From positions 51,252,842 through 51,316,841 of the forward strand of contig JBAIZL010000003.1 in assembly GCA_036971475.1 (NCBI GenBank): a stretch of DNA of 64,000 nt. The letters run 5' to 3'. The DNA comes from Prosapia bicincta. Taxonomy: Eukaryota; Arthropoda; Insecta; Hemiptera; Cercopidae. Numbering within the stretch: position 1 is the first letter of the stretch; every line of letters begins with the position of its first letter. A program made the translations under genes and the position numbers. Shown here piece by piece: positions 25,365-37,247 of this stretch. A model generated the notes under the pieces. That model was not told the origin of the DNA and made no database searches. It saw only the letters and a program-made list of their open reading frames with translations.

Positions 25365-25895
25365 GCTGGAACAAGTAATATAAACAAAAATATTTTAAGT
25401 AAATTCCTAAATAGGCCACCAAATGGTTTTTTTAAATTTTAGTTACTTTTTATTAAATAATTGCAATTAATATAAATAAAGTAACATAACCCACGCGTAA
25501 AACAGCTGTCCTACCACTTAACCTATAATATAAATCAGCTGTTTTATGAAATCACATGTTATTACTTATTTTAGGCTGCATGGAACGAACACCTATATTG
25601 CATACCTTGCCCCTTCGTGAAAAGCTTTTCTCCCATATAAAACTAAAATTAATTCATTAAATTTAATTAATGAAATAATATTTGAAAACATACTGTATTA
25701 TTATCAGGTGTAATTTATTATTTTTTTAAAAAAATGAATAAATATTTGAATAAACTTTATTAACATAAAGTGCCATCCTCTACAAGTTTAAAAAACTGTG
25801 CTTAGACTTGAGTGGATGAATAACGCATCTTATTAACGATTGAAAATTTGTACAAGATTAATATAAAGGGAGTGTGAACTAACAGGAATTGAAAA
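25365..25895 (+). repeat. DR-1 dispersed repeat, plus orientation
   Basis: Begins acaagtaatataaacaaaa and ends gggagtgtgaactaacagga. It has both cagctg sites, gcataccttgcccc and the tail hairpin (gccatcctctacaagttt ... gacttgagtggatg). A duplicated segment around 25680-25770 slightly lengthens it. Confidence 0.9.
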
Positions 25896-26460
25896 AAGTC
25901 TAATATTTGGGTCAATACTGTATTACTAAGATTATAGATAGATTGAGAGAAAAAAAGAAATATACTGAAGCTGATGAAGAAAAAAATGATAGCTTAAGAT
26001 AGAAATAAAAGAATGGAAGAGATAAAATAGGTAGTATATAATAAGTTAGATTACACACACGAATAAGGAAATTGTTGAGGCCGAGGCGACTCATACACAG
26101 TGATATCTTCTAAAGAGAATTAAGCTTTTTGTAGATCTAAGGCGATCAAAGCCAGTGCGACTTATCGTCCATAAGAAAAGGAAAGGATTGTTAACACTGG
26201 CAGGATTAAGATAGGGAGCCCCTCTGTTAGAGGATGAAGGGTAATCATGGCATCCTGTGTGGAGGAACCCACACCTACTTACATCCGTGCCAGGATGAGG
26301 TTATCTGTTAACCTCTTGGTAAAACAAAAACCGGAACTATGCAGATCTGAGTAAGGGTATATGGAATGTTAGATACTGCGAACTGAGAAAAATTACGGCG
26401 AGGAAATAGTATTGAGAAATATCAAGTTAGCGGGGAAGTAGACAGTAGAAGACAGGGACC
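25896..26460. other. Spacer, no gene recognised
   Basis: Purine-rich in places, with a GC-richer part (26150-26330) containing the short inverted pair tgtggagg / cccacacc. No recognised gene. Confidence 0.35.
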
Positions 26461-26681
26461 TATAGTTCGATTTAAAACAGAATAGGGGGTGGGGGCTGCC
26501 GCCGTCTCGGCGAATGGGAATTCCACATTCTGCCGGGTCGGTGAGCCTTGTTGTCAATTCTACGGTATTATCCGTTGGCAGAGGCGGGTTAGCTTGTCAC
26601 GGCGCTGGCGTTCAAACTGACAACACCGCATCCCTACCTCACCAATAGACCCGTTCCTATTCTGCTTTAAATCAAACTATA
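26461..26681. mobile_element. MITE family C, 221 bp
   Basis: The left end tatagttcgatttaaaacag and the complement of the right end tatagtttgatttaaagcag match at all but two positions, and the match runs to aatagg. The interior is GC-rich compared with its surroundings and has further internal inverted pieces (gtgagccttgttgtca / tgacaacaccgc). Superfamily unassigned; a TA target duplication is possible but ambiguous. Confidence 0.75.
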
Positions 26682-26859
26682 ATTGAACCCTGGTTTTTGT
26701 TTGACAAAATTGCAACTGATAAGAAAATTAAGAGCGAACGAACATTAAATCAAGTTCCTTATACAGTCAATCGGGGATTTCAGATATCCACTCATAACAC
26801 TGAAACACGAACTTGTAGCAACATCATTAAAATAAATAATAATAATGCATTACATTTTA

Positions 26860-27089
26860 GTGCCTTCTTCTGCATTTCCTAACATTAAAACATTGTGGTT
26901 TGTTGATATGTTTCGGATTACCAGCATTATAAAAAACTGTACTGTTACACTATCGAAACTTCACACTTTATTCCACTATGAAAAAATGAAATTTAGTGTA
27001 AGAGTGGTTACAGTTGTGAAAATGGAGGTAATCCGAAACGCGTCAACAAAGAACAATGTTTCCATGTTGGGAAATGCAGAAGAGGGCAC
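26860..27089. mobile_element. Foldback element with hammerhead-like arm (family F)
   Basis: Arms 26860-26922 and 27027-27089 are inverted copies (tgccttcttctgcatttcct against gaaatgcagaagagggca). The right arm has ggaggtaatccgaaacgcg followed by tcaacaaag, the left the decayed complement tgttgatatgtttcgg. The downstream text taccaatattcctaacag recurs after the sister elements at 40047 and 62206. The 142-codon frame at 26845-27273 simply crosses this element. Confidence 0.8.
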
Positions 27090-27164
27090 TCATATGTATA
27101 CCAATATTCCTAACAGACGTAAAGATAACAGCACGCTCTCGTGCTGTGCGATAGCGCCTTTTCA

Positions 27165-27612
27165 GCATAAGACGCAGAACAAAAATTACGTTATTTTGTT
27201 TATCTGTAGGACTTGGACGTTCTTATTGTTGTGTTATTTCTTATTCAGAGTCTCGATACAGAGCTTCCGTTAAATTTCTATTTTAGTCTATTTTACCTAT
27301 TTGAAAATAAATGAGTCGGGCTTCCAAGAAGTGTTTATAGTCATACGTTATGCAAAATAAATGAACCGGGCTTCGAAGAAATCTTCACATAAGGTTATAT
27401 AAACTTATACGCTGCATTTTTAATTATAGTATTAGAATTCATTAAAACTCCTATTTTCTAATACACAAGAACATATATCCGTGTAATACGAGGGAGTCTC
27501 GGTTCCATCTACCTCGAATTACCGAAACTCTACCGTATATTGTTTTTTTTTTTTATTCTACTTCAAAGTCATTCCGGCTTATCCGGAGATCCGACTTATC
27601 GAGGTTTTACTG
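27165..27612. mobile_element. pogo/Tigger-like non-autonomous element, right end
   Basis: The complement of the right end reads cagtaaaacctcgataagtc, the form of pogo/Tigger-type termini, followed by TA. The interior block gtaggacttggacgttctta (about 27210) matches gtaggtcttagacgttttta at 50490 in the element with both ends. An internal near-duplication (aaaataaatgagtcgggctt / aaaataaatgaaccgggctt) lies at 27304 and 27353. The left end is not found. Confidence 0.65.
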
Positions 27613-27614
27613 TA

Positions 27615-28189
27615 ATAATGCACAAAACAGATCATTGCCCTTAGACAGGACGTGACTAAAAACAAAAATTGAATACCACAGCTAAAACGACCATTCACTG
27701 GCCTTGGATTACCTTCGTGCAGTATTAAAGCGCGGTGGATGAACTATACAAAACTTGCGCAATATCAGGAAGGACGGATTTATGGGCAACAGCTAAATAA
27801 CGTCTGGAATAATGTGCTGGAGAGGGCTTGACTTAATTACTCCACCCATGAAGTAAATCTCTTCATATGGGTTTGACAATTTATTGAAGCATATATTGAG
27901 CGTCAAAACAAACAAGGCATAAACTACTATTCAACCTGAAGTGCGATTCATTTTTTGTTGCAACACTTCTGAAGCCAATGGGAAATTGTAAAAAAGATGA
28001 ACATATTTATACTAATATTTCAAAATGCTATAGCTCTAAATGCATTTAAAGCCTGAGAATTAATATTTTTCTTTTTACTTTTGCATATACTTTACTTCTT
28101 TCTAAAAAAAAACTCATTAGTTACAATTTTGTAATTCATGTAATTCAATTGTGATTTATTTATTGAAAACGTACAAATTTATTACCTTT
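27615..28189. other. AT-rich spacer, no gene recognised
   Basis: No supported coding or repeat feature. Confidence 0.35.
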
Positions 28190-28645
28190 TTTCAATTCCT
28201 TATATTAGTTCATACTCTCCTTATATTTTGTTTAATTTTCAGTTGTTTTTTTCACACCCTTTTTTATACTTTTTTATTAATCTAATCAAGTTTAAATACA
28301 TTTTCTTAAACTTGTTATGACAACTGATATTAAAACAGGGGTTTTCAGATATTAATTCAGAAATTAAATTTAATGAAATAATTTTAGCTTTATGTGGGAG
28401 ATAGAGATTTTCACAAAAGGAGCAAGATATAGTTATTTCATACAGTTTGGTTTAAAGTAAGTGACATCATATGGTTTCATAAAAAAACAGCTGATTTTAC
28501 GTTATAGATCATATGATAGAACAGCTGTTTTAACCCTTGTTATGTTGTTTTATTTTATACTAATTGTAATTATGTAATAAACAGTAATTAAAATAATTTT
28601 TTGTTGACAGAGTAAGAATTGACTCTAATACTTTGTTTAAATTAT
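28190..28645 (-). repeat. DR-1 dispersed repeat, diverged copy
   Basis: All blocks are recognisable but with many substitutions (ccttatattagttcatac, aggagcaagatatagtt, two cagctg sites, gtaagaattgac). Confidence 0.8.
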
Positions 28646-29159
28646 TTGTTGTATCTTACCCAACTAAGATTATATCGAAGTAATGAAAATCATAAGACGT
28701 TTGGCCTAATATGTAAGAATATATTTTATGCCTACAATATTTATCCCAGCGATGGCGGAAAGAATTAGACAATAGCTGCCAATGGCTAGGTATTGAAATT
28801 AATTTTATCCTTAGATTGTTGACTCTGAAGATGCCCTCTAGGACTAGTGGGCAGGATGATGGCTGCTGGATGCAGTCTTTCTTGCCTAAGTCCAAGTCCC
28901 CATTCTGACGGTCCGCCCTTAGGCAAGGATAGATAAAAGTCCGATTGTACTACCTGGACCGAACCAAACCGAGGGTAAATCAGGCAGCATCTACTTCGGT
29001 AGTTTTGGAAGGGCGGACGAACTACTAGTTTTACAGGTTGAAGACGAACTCATTTGGTCCTAAAGGCGGGCCGAAACCAGTACATGTTGAACCTTACATA
29101 CATCTTGGTAACAAACCTCTCGGCCTTTGTAATGAAAGTCGCCTGACTTGAGCCATCAC

Positions 29160-29160
<1 letters not shown>
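28646..29160. other. GC-richer spacer, possible small MITE
   Basis: Contains gtccgccctt near 28910 and its inverted partner aagggcggac near 29008, about 100 bases apart. This could be a short MITE but the inverted match is only ten bases. The 79-codon minus frame (28656-28895) has no motif. Confidence 0.3.

Positions 29161-29210
<50 letters not shown>
29161..29210. repeat. (TA)n microsatellite
   Basis: About 25 uninterrupted TA units at the left edge of the composite array. Confidence 0.95.
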
Positions 29211-29212
<2 letters not shown>

Positions 29213-29372
29213 CTCTTCTACTGTTGTTGGGTTCACCTCGTCAATGCTGGATGAGATTCTAGCGAAACGTCGGAACTGCGAATTTATGCACTGCAGTATG
29301 AACGGATGTACTCCAGATAGTAACTATTCATCATATTTTTCCTTCCGTGAAGGAATACGTATCAAGATATAT
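29211..29372 (+). repeat. Composite-array module M, first copy
   Basis: A ~160-bp GC-richer module, repeated at 30811-30972. It contains ctggatgagattctagcgaa followed by acgtcgg, a GAUGA ... CGAAAC layout reminiscent of a hammerhead core, and a small hairpin ttccttccgtgaaggaa. In the second copy the hairpin has one mismatch (ttccatccgtgaaggaa). Both frames called here (29148-29378, 30773-31105) begin in the TA run and are not genes. Confidence 0.85.
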
Positions 29373-29383
29373 ATATAAATATC

Positions 29384-29635
29384 GCAATATGTATTCTTGT
29401 GTATTAATAAAGAACATAAGTCAAATACAAATACAAGAATTATAATTGAATTTACAATTCAATTCCTGTCCGTATTTTGCACAACATGTATATGACATTG
29501 CACATATAAATGTATTATCTTTATACATGAACAGAAATGGAAAAGCACACCTATCTGAGAAATTAGTTTTTAAAAAATGAGGAAATTAATTGTAAATTCA
29601 ATTATAATTCTTGTATTTGTATTTTAACTTATGTT

Positions 29636-29671
<36 letters not shown>

Positions 29672-29922
29672 CAATATGTATTCTTGTATATTAATAAAGA
29701 ACATAAGTCAAATACAAATACAAGAATTATAATTGAATTTACAATTCAATTCCTGTCCGTATTTTGCACAACATGTATATGACATTGCACATATAAATGT
29801 ATTATCTTTATACATGAACAGAAATGGAAAAGCACACCTATCTGAGAAATTAGTTTTTAAAAAATGAGGAAATTAATTGTAAATTCAATTATAATTCTTG
29901 TATTTGTATTTTAACTTATGTT

Positions 29923-29958
<36 letters not shown>

Positions 29959-30490
29959 CAATATGTATTCTTGTATATTAATAAAGAACATAAGTCAAAT
30001 ACAAATACAAGAATTATAATTGAATTTACAATTCAATTCCTGTCCGTATTTTGCACAACATGTATATGACATTGCACATATAAATGTATTATCTTTATAC
30101 ATGAACAGAAATGGAAAAGCACACCTATCTGAGAAATTAGTTTTTAAAAAATGAGGAAATTAATTGTAAATTCAATTATAATTCTTGTATTTGTATTTTA
30201 ACTTATGTTCTTTATATATATATATATATATATATATCGCAATATGTATTCTTGTATATTAATAAAGAACATAAGTCAAATACAAATACAAGAATTATAA
30301 TTGAATTTACAATTCAATTCCTGTCCGTATTTTGCACAACATGTATATGACATTGCACATATAAATGTATTATCTTTATACATGAACAGAAATGGAAAAG
30401 CACACCTATCTGAGAAATTAGTTTTTAAAAAATGAGGAAATTAATTGTAAATTCAATTATAATTCTTGTATTTGTATTTTAACTTATGTT

Positions 30491-30526
<36 letters not shown>

Positions 30527-30777
30527 CAATATGTATTCTTGTATATTAATAAAGAACATAAGTCAAATACAAATACAAGAATTATAATTGAATTTACAAT
30601 TCAATTCCTGTCCGTATTTTGCACAACATGTATATGACATTGCACATATAAATGTATTATCTTTATACATGAACAGAAATGGAAAAGCACACCTATCTGA
30701 GAAATTAGTTTTTAAAAAATGAGGAAATTAATTGTAAATTCAATTATAATTCTTGTATTTGTATTTTAACTTATGTT

Positions 30778-30810
<33 letters not shown>
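29384..30810 (+). repeat. Tandem foldback units, five copies of ~287 bp
   Basis: The mark gcaatatgtattcttg occurs at 29384, 29671, 29958, 30239 and 30525 (spacings 287, 287, 281, 286). Each unit is a ~235-bp segment whose two ends are inverted copies over about 50 bases (aagaacataagtcaaataca ... complement), with a 130-bp core, followed by a (TA)n run of varying length. Length differences lie only in the TA runs; the rest is essentially identical, so the array is very young. Confidence 0.95.
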
Positions 30811-30813
<3 letters not shown>

Positions 30814-30972
30814 CTCTTCTACTGTTGTTGGGTTCACCTCGTCAATGCTGGATGAGATTCTAGCGAAACGTCGGAACTGCGAATTTATGCACTGCAGTAT
30901 GAACGGATGTACTCCAGATAGTAACTATCCATCATATTTTTCCATCCGTGAAGGAATACGTATCAGCATATA
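30811..30972 (+). repeat. Composite-array module M, second copy
   Basis: Nearly identical to 29211-29372, so the larger unit is module M plus foldback units. It differs at a few positions, including one in the hairpin stem. Confidence 0.85.
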
Positions 30973-30993
30973 TATATATATATATATAAATAT

Positions 30994-31245
30994 CGCAATA
31001 TATATTCTTGTTATTAATAAGGAACATAAGTCAAATACAAATACAAGAATTATAATTGAATTTACAATTCAATTCCTGTCCGTATTTTGCACAACATGTA
31101 TATGAAATTGCACATATAAATGTATTATCTTTATACATGAACAGAAATGTACAAGTACACCTATCTGAGAAATTAGTTTTTAAAAAATGAGGAAATTAAT
31201 TGTATATTCAATTATAATTTTTGTATTTGTATTTTGACTTATGTT

Positions 31246-31250
<5 letters not shown>
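30994..31250 (+). repeat. Sixth foldback unit, diverged
   Basis: Same ends and core as the five tandem units but with several substitutions (atatattcttgtta, tgaaattgc, tgtacaagtac), so it is the older flank copy. Confidence 0.9.
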
Positions 31251-31306
<56 letters not shown>

Positions 31307-31330
31307 ACTTTACCCTATATATATATATAG
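31250..31330. repeat. (TA)n microsatellite and TA hairpin
   Basis: About 27 TA units (31250-31303) followed by ccctatatatatatataggg, a near-perfect self-complementary segment. Confidence 0.9.
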
Positions 31331-31414
31331 GGCTGTGGAGTAACTAATTTAAACAAAAATTATATTAATTTTTATCGCTATATTGAACAAACTTATTTAA
31401 TTTAAAATAATGAC

Positions 31415-31732
31415 CAGGGTTGTCCAACTGGCGGCCCGCCGGACTATTCTGTGCGGCCCGCCAATAACTTTTCAAACATAAAAAGAAATAATTATTTAAT
31501 ACAGTTACACAAAATTGGATCAGTATATCAGTCAGATGAAGCTATCTAACTGCATTAAAATTCACCATTTTGGATTAAATTTAAAAAAACGTTTTCCCCG
31601 GGCCGTTATTTTAATTCCCCCCCACCCCGGTAAATAGATTTCTCAGATCCTGCAACACCCATTAGTGTAACCCGCAATTTGACCTAAAGGCTGGCTTTTG
31701 CCCCTCCTCCCTTTGTAAGTTGGACAACTCTG
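31415..31732. mobile_element. hAT-like non-autonomous element
   Basis: Left end cagggttgtccaact and the complement of the right end cagagttgtccaact are inverted repeats with one mismatch. The interior is GC-rich (gcggcccgcc twice near the left end). Flanking octamers ataatgac and ttctagac both fit the hAT target pattern nTnnnnAn, though they are not identical. About 318 bp, no transposase. Confidence 0.7.
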
Positions 31733-31740
31733 TTCTAGAC

Positions 31741-32300
31741 ACTGCGTCACCTCTTGCAGTGTTTTTGCGGGGCTCTTCAACGTGTCGTTACTCATAGCAT
31801 ATAATAGTCATTATTATATTTCGAACCCCCCGGAAGTACAAACTATGATAGAATTTGTCACTTCCTATAACTGTGAATAGCTAGATAACGGTGATTTAAC
31901 TAAACAAAAAGCCATTAGAAACTAGAAAATGACAGTTGTGTGTATTACTTTGTTAAAATAAACAGGTAAAACTTTGTTAAATTACAGACAAGCCCAAGTG
32001 CCTCATTAATTAAATGGAAAAATGTTGTAAACTTATTCTACAATTTTTGAGTTTTATTTTTTAAATAAAGAACAATTTTAACTTCTCCCCCAGACAAGAC
32101 CTTCAAGCCAACGGTTGAGATCCCATACTACGCAGTAAAGGATAAGCCTGAAAGACCTTATCTTACTGTCTTCCCAACATCTGGATGACAAAGTAGATCA
32201 TGGCATACATAAGGAACACAATCAGCCAATAAATTTGATTTACAACGCCGTTACAAGAGGGTGGATAAAATAAAACAGATGGCGAAGATGTATAGTGTTT
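31741..32300. other. Spacer, no gene recognised
   Basis: No supported gene or repeat. Confidence 0.35.
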
Positions 32301-32304
32301 GCAG

Positions 32305-32445
32305 ATGGCTTATGTCCGTATTTTGCACAACATGTATATGACATTGCACATATAAATGTATTATCTTTATACATGAACAGAAATGGACAAGTACACCTAT
32401 CTGAGAAATCAGTTTTAAAAAAATGAGGAAATTAATTTTAATATG
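32305..32445 (+). repeat. Core of the 287-bp foldback unit without its inverted ends
   Basis: From tgtccgtattttgcacaaca to gaggaaattaatttta this matches the core of the units at 29384-31250, but neither of the ~50-base inverted arms is present. It may be the donor sequence from which the foldback unit formed, or a separately truncated copy. The 82-codon minus frame (32251-32499) runs across it and is unsupported. Confidence 0.85.
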
Positions 32446-32596
32446 GCTGTAAACCAACTCAAATCCTATTTTCAGGGACTGCCTCTCAGTTAAGCCCAAC
32501 CTGAAGAGGATGGTCTGATAGGAGATAATACTCGTCTCGTCTTAGTGGTGGGTTGGAGACTAGTCCAGGTCTTACAATAAGGCATTCAAGCTCTTA

Positions 32597-32930
32597 CAGG
32601 CCAAATTTTATAAGCTGGCACTGGGCTCTTAGGTAGAAATTGTGTATTCGTCGACTATAAAACATCAAGCACTCTTGTTATCCCTCCTCGAGGCAATAAA
32701 TCGCGGTCTACGTGTCCCAACCCTTAAACAATCCTATTAGCACGCTTCCTTGAACGTCCTATTTACATTTATTGATATTTTTACTACACTTAAAAAAAGT
32801 AATTAGTAACAAAATAATGAGTCAGCGGAATTCCAGGGGTCGATGTTTTTGAAAATGACTTACTAGCAACTCCACCCTTCCTTCGTCCTCGCCTTTTCCC
32901 CAAGTGCCAGCTTATAAAATTTTACCTATA
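32597..32930. mobile_element. MITE family A, second copy
   Basis: Ends aaattttataagctggc and its complement gccagcttataaaattt. The interior matches 5239-5614 (tattcgtcgacta, cctattagcacgcttcc, gatgtttttgaaaat). It lies about 12 bases from the next MITE. Confidence 0.8.
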
Positions 32931-32942
32931 CACACTGGTATA

Positions 32943-33241
32943 GTGCGGACCACGTAACCGTGCACTTGGCCTTGCGTGTACTACCACTTCTGAAAAATGT
33001 TACATTTTCAAAATGTTCTATACGTCAACAGCTTCTGCATCCGACATGTCTACAAGTATTTCAAGACTGTTATTTCATACATAAGCTAATTTATCATCAA
33101 ATTTATCTAATATCTACCATCTCATGCTAGTCAATGTTCTGAGAGCCCTTATCATGTTTGTAGGAAAGTATTTATACTGACCCTCTACCTCTCGCGTAAT
33201 GCGATCTCTCAAGGTCAAGTGCACGGTTACGTGGTCCGCAT
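32943..33241. mobile_element. MITE family B, complete copy
   Basis: Left end tgcggaccacgtaaccgtgc and right end gcacggttacgtggtccgca are perfect inverted repeats, and similarity extends to about 36 bases with few mismatches. Roughly 300 bp, no transposase. Its right ~120 bp match the fragment at 24086-24205. Confidence 0.9.
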
Positions 33242-34950
33242 TATTTATTATGGAATCGTGAAACCAAGTCCCCGAGTCCCGGATTGGCTCCAGTCACCCG
33301 AGTGCTGAAGTCACGAATTCAAGGGCGGATTCACATACTGCGTTTTAGATCATTCATAATTAATCCACCTATTGCAGTGTTCTATTCTAGAAAGAAACAA
33401 AGGGCTTTGACCGAGGTGCCTTGACTGGCAAACAGTTTTTATCACAAACTGGTAACGCCGCAATAAGTTTCTACCTTGCGACTACTGAATACCTTTCTAA
33501 TTTTAATTCGACTGACAGTTTGCCTTGTAAACTGAAGACTAAGTTTGACAAAGTTGTATTCAGTGTTGTTTTAATGCAATACAATAATAACAACAGTAAT
33601 TTTTCCAGTTATTTTTATATCGATTCTAACCTAAAGATATAAATACACCATTTTTCCACCTATTGTTTCAGAAAAGCAATCGATTTATAAACAAGAATGA
33701 TATGAACTGTCAAACTTCTTGTTCAATTCGTAATTAGAAAAGGTATACTGTAACCTCCTATAATTTTTTTGAATTTACATAAATTGTAAAAACGTAATTT
33801 GTTCCAAATCGTGTATCTACCCATGCTACTCTTAACATATACTGCAGTAGACAACTAAGCAAACTGAATGGGACTGTAAATAAATAAAACTGCAGAAACT
33901 GATAAAAAAAGGTAACATAAACGACGATGCTGACTTCGTAGAAACACTGAATAAGTACCTATCGCGCAAGTCTTAAATGAATTCAATAAGTTAACCCAGA
34001 AATGCAAACCACCAATAAAAATGCATCACTCCATACTTTGCTATATAATATAAAAACTTTTACAGTTTTCAATTTGAAATATTCAACGGATATATTATAC
34101 GATTTGGCGCATTGCCGTGTATTTTTTATTATCAAAAGAGTAGTATGAATTGAAAAAAATAATAAATCTCAAAGGAACAAAGTTTCAAAACTAAATAATT
34201 GAACAAACTCTATTGTTAAATAATAAAACAAACATTTCACTTTCTCAAAATCAAAATATATTTCTTTGTTGACGCGTTTCAGAATTATCCCATTCTCAAA
34301 GCTTTAAGAGTTCTTTCAAGCGAGTAGGCCTAATATTAAGAGTTAATTCCCTTTGTAACTTTTCTTAATTATTTTATAAAATGGGACAAATTTTTGTCTC
34401 ATGTTGTCTACAGACATCACTTTTCTCTAGGAACTAGACAATAATTTCCGTAACCATATTCACTAATCTTTAGTAAGGATTTTAATTACAGTAATAATTC
34501 TAGTTCCAAAGTGTCATACATAAATGTAGCCTTCGATATGTATGCAAATTAAGATTGTTCCCAAAATCTAGAGAAAAAGTACATTAGGTTTGAAGAAAAT
34601 TAGCTCGGGAAAATAAAAAAGTAAAATTTCTGAGAGAATTTTGACAGTAACACCTTCCATTTACAGTCATTGGTTCTATATTTACAGTCAGGTTTTATTT
34701 ATTAAGTTAGATACAATATTTATATATTATATTTATTACAGGTTTCCTGATCGTCGATTGGGTTTTCAACATCTTGATAATTGCAAGAATGTTTTCTTTT
34801 AGAAATTAATTACTAATTACTTCTCGTTCACTAACATGAGAAAAACATGGTGTTGTGAGGTTAGAAATTAAATCACTATTACACCAGCGTCTTCCCTTTA
34901 TACATTAATATTAACATAGTTTTTATTTACAGTAAACCTATTATCCTGAA
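33242..34950. other. Intergenic spacer with one hammerhead-like site
   Basis: Mostly AT-rich unique DNA. At 34271-34306 the minus strand reads TTGAGAATGGG, a short loop, ATTCTGAAACGCGTCAACAA, a single arm of foldback family F. The 73-codon frame at 33421-33642 has no recognised motif. Confidence 0.5.
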
Positions 34951-35075
34951 ATTTCAAGTGATTATACACGTGACTTCTACCCATTTTCACATTTTAAACT
35001 TCACAAAAATAAAACTTGATTTACTGTTATAATAAAATAATAAAAAAAAACTTATGCCTAAACAGCCTACACAGC

Positions 35076-35722
35076 CAAGAGTCAGGCAAAAAGCCAACAT
35101 AGGATGACAAAATATTACCACCAAGAGACAGGCAAAAAGCCAACATAGGATGACAAAATATTACCACCAAGAGACAGGCAAAAAGCCAACATAGGATGAC
35201 AAAATATTACCACCAAGAGACAGGCAAAAAGCCAACATAGGATGACAAAATATTACCACCAAGAGACAGGCAAAAAGCCAACATAGGATGACAAAATATT
35301 ACCACCAAGAGACAGGCAAAAAGCCAACATAGGATGACAAAATATTACCACCAAGAGACAGGCAAAAAGCCAACATAGGATGACAAAATATTACCACCAA
35401 GAGACAGGCAAAAAGCCAACATAGGATGACAAAATATTACCACCAAGAGACAGGCAAAAAGCCAACATAGGATGACAAAATATTACCACCAAGAGACAGG
35501 CAAAAAGCCAACATAGGATGACAAAATATTACCACCAAGAGACAAGCAAAAAGCCAACATAGGAGAACAAAATATTACCACCAAGAGACAGGCAAAAAGC
35601 CAACATAGGATGACAAAATATTACCACCAAGAGACAGGCAAAAAGCCAACATAGGATGACAAAATATTACCACCAAGAGTCAGGCAAAAAGCCAACATAG
35701 GATGACAAAATATTACCACCAA
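35076..35722 (+). repeat. 46-bp minisatellite, about 14 copies
   Basis: The unit caggcaaaaagccaacatag plus gatgacaaaatattaccaccaagaga in sequence repeats every 46 bases. One copy has aggagaac in place of aggatgac. Units 2 and 3 of the 544-bp repeat contain only one copy, so the expansion happened in the first unit alone. Confidence 0.97.
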
Positions 35723-37120
35723 CAGACAATATATGTCTTTATCAGTTTTTGAAAACAAACAAACTCTAACCGTGGCCATGGCTGAGTTAGAGTGGGTTAG
35801 AGTTGCCGAGGTAAAGTGAATATATTAATTTGAAAGTGGAAGTATGAAGCAAATTCATTTCTATGCACGAAATTATATATATTAAACTATCCAGAAAGGA
35901 ATACAGATATTTTTTAGTACAAAAAAAAAGAAAAGTTATTTCTTACCACCTCTCACTTCCATTTGGACCCACCATGTAGCTATCAGTGAGAGAGAGTAAA
36001 AGAGAGAGAGAGAGAGAGAGAGTGTGTGTGTATTATACATACATACATATATATATATTTCATGTTGTCCATTATTCTTATGTTGCAGTGACTTTATGAA
36101 GTTATTATTACACGTGACTTCTGCCCATTTTCACACTTCAAACCTCATAGAAACAAAACCTACTTTATACTACAAAAGTAATCAAAGAAAAGAAACATGC
36201 CTAAACAGCCTACTCAGCCAAGAGTCAGGCAAAAAGCCAACATAGGATGACAAAATATTACCACCAAGAGACAATAAATGTCATTCTCAGTTATTGAAAA
36301 CAAACAAATTCTAAACGTGGCCATGGCTGAGTTAGAGTGGGTTAGAGTTGCCGAGGTAAAGTGAATATATTAATTTGAAAGTGGAAGTATGAAGCAAATT
36401 CATTTCTATGCACGAAATTATATATATTAAACTATCCAGAAAGGAATACAGATATTTTTTAGTACAAAAAAAAAGAAAAGTTATTTCTTACCACCTCTCA
36501 CTTCCATTTGGACCCACCATGTAGCTATCAGTGAGAGAGAGTAAAAGAGAGAGAGAGAGAGAGAGTGTGTGTGTATTATACATACATACATATATATATA
36601 TTTCATGTTGTCCATTATTCTTATGTTGCAGTGACTTTATGAAGTTATTATTACACGTGACTTCTGCCCATTTTCACACTTCAAACCTCATAGAAACAAA
36701 ACCTACTTTATACTACAAAAGTAATCAAAGAAAAGAAACATGCCTAAACAGCCTACTCAGCCAAGAGTCAGGCAAAAAGCCAACATAGGATGACAAAATA
36801 TTACCACCAAGAGACAATAAATGTCATTCTCAGTTATTGAAAACAAACAAATTCTAAACGTGGCCATGGCTGAGTTAGAGTGGGTTAGAGTTGCCGAGGT
36901 AAAGTGAATATATTAATTTGAAAGTGGAAGTATGAAGCAAATTCATTTCTATGCACGAAATTATATATATTAAACTATCCAGAAAGGAATACAGATATTT
37001 TTTAGTACAAAAAAAAGAAAAGTTATTTCTTACCACCTCTCACTTCCATTTGGACCCACCATGTAGCTATCAGTGAGAGAGAGTAAAAGAGAGAGAGAGT
37101 GTATTATACATATACAGTAA

Positions 37121-37201
<81 letters not shown>
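37121..37201. repeat. (TA)n microsatellite
   Basis: About 40 TA units, immediately left of the perfect 58-bp hairpin. Confidence 0.97.
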
Positions 37202-37204
<3 letters not shown>

Positions 37205-37247
37205 TTGATATTTAACATTATCCATTGTTTTTCCATTGCACTGACTT

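Noticed and set aside
26845..27273. 142-codon frame
   Set aside because: It crosses foldback family F and the start of a pogo-type element; sister foldbacks do not preserve the frame.
29148..31105. Two tyrosine/isoleucine-rich frames (76 and 110 codons)
   Set aside because: Both start in (TA)n runs and read through module M; they are repeat artefacts.
37030..37236. 68-codon frame
   Set aside because: Mostly translation of a TA microsatellite.
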